A DNA stretch of 64,000 bases from an uncultured Stenotrophomonas sp. (GTDB taxonomy: Bacteria; Pseudomonadota; Gammaproteobacteria; Xanthomonadales; Xanthomonadaceae). Below the pieces are notes generated by a model. That model ran no database searches, had not been told where the DNA came from, and saw only the letters and a program-made list of their open reading frames with translations. The stretch spans positions 338,198-402,197 of the forward strand of contig NZ_CAJYVQ010000004.1 of the NCBI RefSeq assembly GCF_913778665.1, written 5' to 3'. Shown one piece after another: positions 1-6,439 of the stretch; within the stretch, counting starts at the first letter, position 1, and every line of letters starts with the position of its first letter. A program made the translations under genes and the position numbers.

Positions 1-43
1 TGAAGCGACGCAGTTGATGCAAGGCGATGCGGCGGATCTGCAT
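1..43 (-). CDS. recF: RecF, N-terminal 14 codons only (cut by window edge)
   Basis: Reading the minus strand from an ATG at 43 gives MQIRRIALHQLRRF before the window ends. This resembles the start of RecF (xanthomonad RecF proteins begin with a similar M-x-x-x-R-L-x-x-H-x-L-R-R-F pattern). RecF loads RecA at single-strand gaps with RecO and RecR. Its position downstream of dnaN on the same strand fits the dnaA-dnaN-recF-gyrB order of the family. Only 14 codons are visible, so the call rests on this motif plus synteny. No strong Shine-Dalgarno sequence is visible. Confidence 0.8.
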   Translation of the reverse strand, partial: MQIRRIALHQLRRF

Positions 44-174
44 GGGGCGCGAAGGACCATCCGCTCAGGGCGGTAGAAGGGAGGGGAATCCATCAGCTTA
101 CTGCATCGGTCAAGTGGGGCGAGGCGTCAGGCCGGTCGCGCCGAAGGAGCAGATTCTGCGCGCACCGATGGACG

Positions 175-190
175 CGTTCCACGTGGAATG
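175..190. promoter_or_regulatory. parS-like palindrome 1 (weak)
   Basis: CGTTCCACGTGGAATG matches 13 of 16 positions of the ParB-binding consensus TGTTCCACGTGGAACA and contains the invariant CACGTG core. It lies in the dnaN/recF gap. parS sites normally cluster near oriC and nucleate ParB for chromosome segregation. This is the weakest of three such palindromes here. Confidence 0.5.
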
Positions 191-230
191 CGCAGTGACG
201 CGCCGGCACCTGCCCGGCTGGAACGGCCCG

Positions 231-401
231 AGATTTCTTCAAATCTGCGCCGGGCTCCAGGGTCGAGACCCGCAGATTTCAACGATTTCCGGGGCGCCGC
301 GGGCCAATCGCGGGGACGCCTTGAGTGTGGTTCCGACGGATGACGCCGCCAATTCCGTCAAATCTGCGAGCCAATATCCTGGAGGGTTCCACAGATTTCA
401 A
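231..401. repeat. Two copies of a 44-bp element with inverted half sites
   Basis: Copy A (239-282) and copy B (358-401) each start TCAAATCTGCG and end CAGATTTCAA. The two half sites are inverted relative to each other and separated by exactly 23 bp in both copies, while the 23-bp interiors differ. Just before copy A, AGATTTcttcAAATCT (231-246) adds a further inverted arm. Conserved arms with constant spacing and divergent interiors look like a protein-binding array upstream of recF. The binding protein is unknown. Confidence 0.6.
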
Positions 402-449
402 GTAATTCAGGGCATTCGTTCCACGATGTCCACAGTCGGCCTGTATGAC

Positions 450-517
450 TTATACACAAGGTATGGGCAATCTGTGGATAAAAAAGCCCTTTTGACCTGC
501 GCTGAAAACTATCCACA
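450..517. promoter_or_regulatory. DnaA-box cluster in the dnaN/recF gap
   Basis: TTATACACA (450-458) fits TTATNCACA. TGTGGATAA (473-481) is a perfect box on the minus strand. CTATCCACA (509-517) differs at one base. TTATACCCA (642-650) is a further near match. A-rich sequence (541-660), with a small ATCTCTT/AAGAGAT hairpin at 569-590, follows. This could be an auxiliary origin element, a DnaA titration site or control of the recF/gyrB promoter. The dnaA/dnaN gap remains the more likely functional oriC by comparison with X. campestris. The rest of 44-1025 shows no convincing gene. Confidence 0.65.
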
Positions 518-952
518 GGTTCCCCCCCAGCCCGAAGGCCCTCTATACAGGGGGTTTCAGGCTCATAAATCTCTTCTAAAACAAAGAGATAATGCATTTC
601 TCCACGAAATCTGGCTCTACCATCACCACCATGCTTTAGATTTATACCCAGATTTAGAAGCTAGGCACGCCCCTCATCTGCCTCCAGCGAGGGTGTGGAC
701 AGTCCCGTTTGCGGAAGCGCAGCATCACCTTCCACCGATGATGATCGGTTGTTCGCAATGTCGAACACCGGTACATGGAAGTGGCGGATGGAAGCGGTCG
801 CTGTCCAATCTTCATCGCATCCGGCTCGATAGGCCGTACACGGACGAATCTCCACCGCTCTGAATCCCTAAGGCCGCTTCAGGCAAACGGGAGATCGAAG
901 AGATCCGGGGGCAGGGAGGCCCAGCCAGACTTCCTCCGCTCTTTATCGGGGA

Positions 953-968
953 TGCTCCACGTGGAACA
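953..968. promoter_or_regulatory. parS-like palindrome 2 (strong)
   Basis: TGCTCCACGTGGAACA matches 15 of 16 bases of the gammaproteobacterial parS consensus TGTTCCACGTGGAACA. It directly precedes the dnaN terminator hairpin and lies about 1.2 kb from the probable oriC, as expected for an origin-proximal ParB site. Confidence 0.75.
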
Positions 969-997
969 AAAAAACGCCCGGGAGGTCCCGGGCGTTT
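968..997 (-). terminator. Rho-independent terminator of dnaN
   Basis: A 12-bp perfect stem (972-983 pairing with 986-997, AAACGCCCGGGA and its complement) is followed in the minus-strand reading by a run of U residues encoded by the A tract at 968-974. It begins 29 bp past the dnaN stop codon, so it should end dnaA/dnaN transcription before recF. Confidence 0.85.
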
Positions 998-1000
998 CTG

Positions 1001-1016
1001 CGTTCCACGTGAAACA
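1001..1016. promoter_or_regulatory. parS-like palindrome 3
   Basis: CGTTCCACGTGAAACA matches 14 of 16 bases of parS and carries the CACGTG core. It sits on the other side of the dnaN terminator from palindrome 2, with centres 48 bp apart, so the two sites bracket the hairpin. Confidence 0.65.
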
Positions 1017-1025
1017 GCGCTGCTG

Positions 1026-2126
1026 TCAGAGACGCAGCGGCATCACCACGTGACGCGACTTCTCGCTGCTGGACTCACGTACCAGCGCCGAGGAATTGGA
1101 ATCGCGCAGTTGGATGATGACCTCCTCGTCGCGCAGCGCGGACAGGGCATCCAGCAGGTAGTTCACGTTGAAGCCGATGGCCAGATCGCTGACCGTGGTG
1201 TCGGCTTCGATCTCTTCCTGGGCTTCTTCCTGTTCCGGGTTGTGCGCGCTGATCTTCAGGTTGCCCGGGGAGACTTCCACGCGGATGCCGCGGTACTTCT
1301 CGTTGGACAGGATCGCAGCGCGCTGCAGCGAAGCGCGCAGCGCTTCGCGATCAACCTTCACTTCGCGGTCGGCACCGATCGGGATCACCGCTTCGTAATC
1401 CGGGAAGCGACCGTCGATCAGCTTCGAGGTGAAGGTGACATCGTCGCGCTTCACGCGGACATGGCTACGGCCGACTTCCAGCTCGATCTCGCGATCGCCA
1501 CTTTCCAGCAGGCGCTGCAGTTCGGTCACGCCCTTGCGCGGCACGATGATCTGGCGCTTGGAACCACTGGGCTTGGCCAGGTCGGTTTCACACAGCGCCA
1601 GGCGATGGCCGTCGGTGGCGACGGTCCGCAGGGCATCGCCGCGCAGATCGAACAGCAGGCCGTTGAGGTAGTAGCGCACGTCCTGCTGGGCCATCGCGAA
1701 CGCGGTGCGTTCGATCAGTTCCTTCAGGGTCGCTTCGCCAATAGCCACGCGCTCGGTGGCTTCCACTTCGTCCACCGACGGGAAGTCGTTGGAGGGCAGG
1801 GTTGCCAGCGTGAAGCGGCTGCGCCCGGCCTGCACGGTGATCTTGTCACCGGTCTGCGAGACGGTGATCCGGCTGCCATCAGGCAGGGCGCGGATGATCT
1901 CGAACAGCTTGCGGGCGGGAATGGTGGTTTCGCCGTCCTGGGCGTCTTCAACCGCGATCCGCGACACCATCTCCACTTCCAGGTCGGTACCGGTCAGCGA
2001 CAGCTGGCCGTTCTGCACCTGGACCAGGAAATTGGCCAGAACCGGAAGGGTCTGGCGGCGTTCGACCACGTTGACGACCTGTGCCAACGGCTTGAGAAAG
2101 GCTTCGCGCTGCAGTGTGAAACGCAT
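1026..2126 (-). CDS. dnaN: DNA polymerase III beta sliding clamp
   Basis: The 366-residue product is the normal length for DnaN. It begins MRFTLQREAFLKPL and ends HVVMPLRL; the C-terminal MPLR(L) is typical of beta clamps. The protein forms the ring that tethers Pol III to DNA and is a hub for other polymerases and repair factors. It lies downstream of dnaA across the probable oriC and ends shortly before a strong terminator. The ATG at 2126 is the natural start. Confidence 0.97.
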   Translation of the reverse strand: MRFTLQREAFLKPLAQVVNVVERRQTLPVLANFLVQVQNGQLSLTGTDLEVEMVSRIAVEDAQDGETTIPARKLFEIIRALPDGSRITVSQTGDKITVQAGRSRFTLATLPSNDFPSVDEVEATERVAIGEATLKELIERTAFAMAQQDVRYYLNGLLFDLRGDALRTVATDGHRLALCETDLAKPSGSKRQIIVPRKGVTELQRLLESGDREIELEVGRSHVRVKRDDVTFTSKLIDGRFPDYEAVIPIGADREVKVDREALRASLQRAAILSNEKYRGIRVEVSPGNLKISAHNPEQEEAQEEIEADTTVSDLAIGFNVNYLLDALSALRDEEVIIQLRDSNSSALVRESSSEKSRHVVMPLRL

Positions 2127-2401
2127 GTGGTTCCGTGCCCCTATGCTTTAAAAAATGTGGAATAAATCAAAAGCTTGGTGGTGCTGGTAGAGACAGAATC
2201 GCTGGAAAACAACGCTAAGTCTTTGTAAATAAAAGAATTTCAGACCTCGAAACCCTCTGTATTACCGACCCCCAGGGGGTGGGGAAAGCTGTGGATAAAT
2301 TCGGCGCGATTTCAAACGCCATTTTTATCCACAACGTGTCCCGCGCTTGCTACCGGATTCTGCACCGTTTTGTGCGATGACGCCTCATCGGCATCCGTGC
2401 A
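2127..2401. other. oriC: Probable replication origin oriC (dnaA/dnaN intergenic region)
   Basis: This 275-bp gap contains two perfect DnaA boxes: TGTGGATAA at 2290-2298 and TTATCCACA at 2325-2333 in the opposite orientation. It also holds several A/T clusters (around 2148-2175 and 2220-2240) suited to unwinding. In X. campestris pv. campestris 17 the minimal autonomously replicating oriC was mapped to the equivalent 273-bp dnaA/dnaN gap, with few DnaA boxes and many short A/T clusters. The function here is inferred from that precedent. Confidence 0.85.
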
Positions 2402-3733
2402 TCATTCGCTCAGCTTCCGGATCAGCTTGTCCCAGTCCTCGCGGAGCTTGCCGTCGGTTTCCATCAGGGTGCGGATCTGGCGGCAGGCGTGCAGCACCGT
2501 GGTGTGATCGCGGCCGGCAAAGGCATCGCCGATCTCGGGCAGGCTGTGCTCGGTCAGTTCCTTGGTGAGGGCCATGGCGACCTGGCGCGGGCGGGCCAGC
2601 GAGCGGGTCCGACGCTTCGACAGCAGATCCTTGATCTGCAGGCCGTAGTAGTCGGCAACGGTTTTCTGGATGTTGGGAATGCTGATCGCCTGCTGCTGGG
2701 CGCGCAGCAGGTCGCGCAGGGTTTCCTGGGCGAATTCGGTGGTGATCGCGCGGCCGGTGAAATTGGCGCGGGCGGTCAGGGTATTGAGCGCGCCCTCGAG
2801 GTCGCGCACGTTGGAGCGCATCTTCTTGGCGATCAGGAACGCAACATCATCGGGAATCTCGGCACCGCGTTCGCGTGCCTTGGCCAGCACGATCGCGGCG
2901 CGGGTCTCGAAGTCCGGCGGTTCGATCGCGACGGACAGGCCCCAGGCAAGCCGAGACTTCAGGCGCGCTTCCAAGCCTTCGACTTCGCGCGGATAGCGGT
3001 CGCAGGTCAGGATGATCTGCTGCTTGCCGTCGAACAACGCGTTGAAGGTGTGGAAGAACTCTTCCTGGGTGCGGTCCTTGCCGGCGAAGAACTGGATGTC
3101 ATCGATCAGCAGCGCGTCCACCTGCTGGAACTGACGCTTGAACTGATCCATGGTCTTTTCCTGCAGGGCCCGGATCATCGCGCTGAAGAACTGTTCCGAG
3201 CGCAGGTACAGCACCTTCGCGCTTGGATTGGCCTGGCGCATGGCGTTGCCGGCGGCGAACATCAGGTGGGTCTTGCCCAGGCCGGTCCCGCCGTACAGCA
3301 GCAACGGGTTGTGCGCGCGGTCGCCCGGCTTCTGCGCCGCCTGGAACGCCGCGGCCAGGCCCAGCTGGTTGCTGCGGCCTTCAACGAAGTTGGCGAACGT
3401 GTAGTGGTTGTCCAGGTTGCCGGCGAACGGCACCTGCGGTTCGCTGGACACCTGCGCCGACGGCGTGGAACTCGGCACGTTCTGCGCCTCCACGGGCCGT
3501 GGGCGCGAGCCGATTTCAAGAAAAACGTCGCTGAAACCGGCGAAATGGGTGAGCAGCTCGCGGATCCGGGCCAGGTACAGCTCGCGGACCTGGTCGACGA
3601 TGAAGGCATTCGGTGCATAAAGCACCAGGCTGTCCACGCGCAGATCGGCCTGCAGCGGCTTCAACCAGGTGTGAACGTCTTCCGGCGGGAACTCCGCTTC
3701 GAGGCGCTCGAGACTACGGGACCAAGCATCCAT
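2402..3733 (-). CDS. dnaA: Chromosomal replication initiator protein DnaA
   Basis: The 443-residue product starts [12 protein letters not shown]. It has the N-terminal DnaB-interaction domain, an AAA+ domain with Walker A GGTGLGKT (about residues 148-155) and Walker B LLIDDIQF, and a C-terminal DNA-binding helix-turn-helix with the [11 protein letters not shown] signature. It binds DnaA boxes and opens oriC. A TTG at 3739 could add two residues, but the ATG at 3733 agrees with relatives. It is divergent from rpmH, and oriC lies directly downstream. Confidence 0.97.
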   Translation of the reverse strand: MDAWSRSLERLEAEFPPEDVHTWLKPLQADLRVDSLVLYAPNAFIVDQVRELYLARIRELLTHFAGFSDVFLEIGSRPRPVEAQNVPSSTPSAQVSSEPQVPFAGNLDNHYTFANFVEGRSNQLGLAAAFQAAQKPGDRAHNPLLLYGGTGLGKTHLMFAAGNAMRQANPSAKVLYLRSEQFFSAMIRALQEKTMDQFKRQFQQVDALLIDDIQFFAGKDRTQEEFFHTFNALFDGKQQIILTCDRYPREVEGLEARLKSRLAWGLSVAIEPPDFETRAAIVLAKARERGAEIPDDVAFLIAKKMRSNVRDLEGALNTLTARANFTGRAITTEFAQETLRDLLRAQQQAISIPNIQKTVADYYGLQIKDLLSKRRTRSLARPRQVAMALTKELTEHSLPEIGDAFAGRDHTTVLHACRQIRTLMETDGKLREDWDKLIRKLSE

Positions 3734-3858
3734 CAGCAATAATCGTCCGGTGGCCGGGGCATGGACGCGACAAGGCGCCCAAACACAGGCCTGAAAGGGG
3801 GGAAATGGATGGCTCAGACTACCACCGAGCGCCCGCCTTCGGAATGCTTGTCCCCTAC

Positions 3859-3867
3859 TTATTCACA
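3859..3867 (+). promoter_or_regulatory. DnaA box in the dnaA/rpmH intergenic region
   Basis: TTATTCACA fits TTATNCACA. A weaker match, ACATCCACA, follows at 3871-3879. The sites lie upstream of dnaA (minus) and rpmH (plus), where DnaA autoregulation is common. In many bacteria this interval is itself part of oriC. Confidence 0.55.
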
Positions 3868-3919
3868 AAAACATCCACAGCTATTGCACAGGCCGGTGAA
3901 TTGGCGTAGCTACAAGGGC

Positions 3920-3949
3920 TTGACTCGGGGCGGGGTACCTCTCTAGAAT
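3920..3949 (+). promoter_or_regulatory. rpmH promoter
   Basis: TTGACT (3920-3925) and TAGAAT (3944-3949) are separated by 18 bp and lie about 40 bp before the rpmH start. This is a good sigma70 promoter for the rpmH-rnpA-yidC unit. Confidence 0.7.
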
Positions 3950-3988
3950 TTCCGGTTCTTTCCGTCCCATTCATACGAGAGGCCCCCA

Positions 3989-4129
3989 ATGGCCACGAAG
4001 CGCACCTACCAGCCCAGCAACCTCAAGCGTAAGCGCGACCACGGCTTCCGTGCCCGTATGAAGACCGCTGACGGCCGCAAGATCCTGTCGCGTCGACGCG
4101 CCAAGGGCCGCAAAGTCCTGAGCGCCTGA
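3989..4129 (+). CDS. rpmH: 50S ribosomal protein L34
   Basis: A 46-codon frame encodes [20 protein letters not shown]..., ending in [11 protein letters not shown]. This is a textbook bacterial L34: very basic and within the family's 44-47 residues. GAGAGG lies 8-13 bases upstream of the ATG. It heads the conserved rpmH-rnpA-yidC cluster next to dnaA. Confidence 0.98.
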   Translation: MATKRTYQPSNLKRKRDHGFRARMKTADGRKILSRRRAKGRKVLSA

Positions 4130-4134
4130 TTGCC

Positions 4135-4629
4135 ATGCCGCACCTTGCGGCAGACGCAATCCCTTCGACAGTGAATACTGCAGACCCGCGCAAGCGATTC
4201 CCTCGCTCTGCGCGGGTTCGCACGCGTGCCGAATATTCAACGGTCTTCAACGGCGCCCGCCGTGTGTCCGATCCGCTGATGACCCTGCACTGGCTGCCGG
4301 CTGACCGGCCGGCCAGGCTGGGTCTGGCGGTTTCCCGCAAGGTTGATCCGAACGCCGTGGGGCGTAACCGGATCAAGCGCGTCCTGCGCGACATCCTGCG
4401 TCAGACACGTACCGAAATCCAGCCAGGCGACTTTGTCGTCGTGGCTCGAAGTGCTGCGCGTTCCGCCAGCAACGACGACATTCGCCAGGCCTTCCTGCGC
4501 CTGCTGCGTCGCCTGCGTGCATTGCCCACGCCGGGCGTGGACGGCACAATGCCGCCGCCTGATGGCATCGCCATTCCTTCTTTGACCGAGCCGGCATCGC
4601 GTCCCGGCCCCGCCGAGCCTGTCCGCTGA
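4135..4629 (+). CDS. rnpA: Ribonuclease P protein component
   Basis: The product is 164 residues from the ATG at 4135. A GTG at 4171 (giving about 152 residues starting [15 protein letters not shown]) is an alternative start, because homology begins near [10 protein letters not shown]. The family core includes the basic [20 protein letters not shown] segment that contacts P RNA. It works with the RnpB RNA to mature tRNA 5' ends. It starts 5 bp after rpmH and its stop shares one base with the yidC start. The usual yidD gene is absent from this junction. A proline-rich tail beyond residue 130 is not part of the conserved fold. Confidence 0.95.
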   Translation: MPHLAADAIPSTVNTADPRKRFPRSARVRTRAEYSTVFNGARRVSDPLMTLHWLPADRPARLGLAVSRKVDPNAVGRNRIKRVLRDILRQTRTEIQPGDFVVVARSAARSASNDDIRQAFLRLLRRLRALPTPGVDGTMPPPDGIAIPSLTEPASRPGPAEPVR

Positions 4630-6344
4630 TGAACCAGACCCGCGTATTCCTCATTTTTGCCTGGCTGATGGTGGCCGTGCTGCTGTGGATGGAGTGGAGC
4701 CGTGAAAAGGCTGCCCCGACCCCGGCACCGACGACCACGTCGGCCCCGGCCGCCGCACAGAGTGTTCCGGGCGCGACCTCGGGCGCCATCCCCAGCGCCC
4801 AGGTGCCGGGTGCACCGGGCCAGGCGGCCGTGCAGGCCCAGGCCAGCGCCACCCCGGCCAGCCAGCGCGTGACCGTCACTACCGACGTGCTGCGCCTGGT
4901 GCTCGACGGCGGCCGCGTGCTGGACGCCGAGCTGCTGCAGTTCCCGCAGACCAAGGACGAAGGCAGCCCGCCGGTCCGCCTGCTGACCGAAGACCCCGCG
5001 CATCCGTACAGCGCGATCAGTGGCTGGGCCAGCGAAGACAAGAACACCCCGGTGCCGGGCGCCGACGGCTTCAAGCTGGTCGGCGACACCCGGGACTTCG
5101 TGCTGGCCAAGGGCCAGAACGAGCTGCAGATCCCGTTCGTGTGGACCGCCGACAACGGCGTGACCATCAAGCGCACCCTGACCGTCTCGCGCAACGAGTA
5201 CGCCGTGCGCTTCAAGGACGAAGTCAGCAATGCCGGCGCTGCGCCATGGAACGGCTACGTCTACCGCACCCTGGACCGCACCCCGACCATCCTGTCGCGG
5301 AGCATGACCAACCCGGATTCGTTCAGCTTCAACGGTGCCACCTGGTACGACAACGACAAGAAGTACCAGCGTCGTGCGTTCAAGGACTACCTGGAAGACG
5401 GCACGCTGAACCAGAACATCACCGGCGGCTGGCTGGCGATGCTGCAGCACCACTTCTTCACCGCCTGGATCCCGCAGAAGGACCAGACCGCGCACTACGT
5501 GCTGTCGCAGGTGGCCGGTCGTGACCTGATCGAGGCGCGTGGCCCGGCCTTCACCGTGGCCCCGGGCCAGTCGACCAGCACCGAAGCCCGCCTGTGGGTC
5601 GGCCCGAAGCTGGTCAACCTGATCGCCAAGGAAGACGTGCCGGGCCTGGACCGCGTGGTCGACTACAGCCGCTTCTCGATGATGGCGGTGATCGGCCAGG
5701 GCCTGTTCTGGGTGTTGAACCAGGTGCACAAGCTGGTCGGCAACTGGGGCTGGGCGATTGTCGGCCTGGTGGTGCTGCTGAAGCTGGTGCTGTATCCGCT
5801 GTCGGCCGTGCAGTACAAGAGCGGCGCCAAGATGCGTCGCTTCCAGCCGCGCATCGCGCAGCTGAAGGAGCGCTATGGCGATGACCGCCAGAAGTTCCAG
5901 ACCGCGATGATGGAGCTGTACAAGAAGGAAAAGATCAATCCGATGGGCGGCTGCCTGCCGATCCTCATCCAGATGCCGATCTTCTTCGCGCTGTACTGGG
6001 TGCTGGTGGAGTCGGTCGAGCTGCGCCAGGCGCCGTGGCTGGGCTGGATCCAGGACCTGACCGCACGCGACCCGTACTTCATCCTGCCGGTGATCAACGT
6101 GGCGGTGATGTGGTTCACCCAGAAGCTGACCCCGGCACCGGGCATGGACCCGATGCAGCAGAAGATGATGCAGTTCATGCCGCTGGTGTTCGGCGTCATG
6201 ATGGCCTTCATGCCGTCCGGCCTGGTCCTGTACTGGGTGGTCAACGGCGGCCTGGGCCTGCTGCAGCAGTGGTGGATGACCAAGCGCCATGGCGGCGACC
6301 CGGTCCCGGCCACCACCGCTCCGGCCCCGGTCAAGAAGAAGTAA
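4629..6344 (+). CDS. yidC: Membrane protein insertase YidC/Oxa1
   Basis: The 571-residue inner-membrane protein has an N-terminal transmembrane helix ([16 protein letters not shown]), an Ala/Pro-rich linker, a large periplasmic domain, then the Oxa1 core. The core includes [34 protein letters not shown] and the final helices before a KKK tail. It inserts proteins into the membrane alone or with SecYEG. It overlaps the rnpA stop by one base and is followed by a terminator. Confidence 0.97.
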   Translation: MNQTRVFLIFAWLMVAVLLWMEWSREKAAPTPAPTTTSAPAAAQSVPGATSGAIPSAQVPGAPGQAAVQAQASATPASQRVTVTTDVLRLVLDGGRVLDAELLQFPQTKDEGSPPVRLLTEDPAHPYSAISGWASEDKNTPVPGADGFKLVGDTRDFVLAKGQNELQIPFVWTADNGVTIKRTLTVSRNEYAVRFKDEVSNAGAAPWNGYVYRTLDRTPTILSRSMTNPDSFSFNGATWYDNDKKYQRRAFKDYLEDGTLNQNITGGWLAMLQHHFFTAWIPQKDQTAHYVLSQVAGRDLIEARGPAFTVAPGQSTSTEARLWVGPKLVNLIAKEDVPGLDRVVDYSRFSMMAVIGQGLFWVLNQVHKLVGNWGWAIVGLVVLLKLVLYPLSAVQYKSGAKMRRFQPRIAQLKERYGDDRQKFQTAMMELYKKEKINPMGGCLPILIQMPIFFALYWVLVESVELRQAPWLGWIQDLTARDPYFILPVINVAVMWFTQKLTPAPGMDPMQQKMMQFMPLVFGVMMAFMPSGLVLYWVVNGGLGLLQQWWMTKRHGGDPVPATTAPAPVKKK

Positions 6345-6359
6345 TCCCGATCGAACCGC

Positions 6360-6385
6360 AAAAGCCCGCCGCAAGGCGGGCTTTT
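6360..6385 (+). terminator. Terminator after yidC
   Basis: AAAAGCCCGCC gcaa GGCGGGCTTTT forms a perfect 11-bp stem with a 4-base loop and a T run, 16 bp past the yidC stop codon. Confidence 0.9.
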
Positions 6386-6439
6386 CGCATGCGGCGTTAG
6401 AATTCCCCGCACACCGTTCCTCCCATTACCGAGTCCGCC

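Noticed and set aside
27..863. A 278-codon open frame on the plus strand across the dnaN/recF gap
   Set aside because: The product is low-complexity with no recognisable domain. The frame crosses DnaA boxes, parS-like sites and the repeated element, and it runs into recF on the other strand. High G+C alone keeps such frames open.
1050..2165. Long plus-strand frame opposite dnaN (and similar long antisense frames opposite yidC, recB, mksB and others)
   Set aside because: They mirror real genes in a GC-rich genome and encode His/Gln/Arg-rich sequence without family motifs.
4135..4629. Possible yidD gene between rnpA and yidC
   Set aside because: rnpA and yidC overlap by one base, leaving no room, and no YidD-like sequence is seen in other frames.
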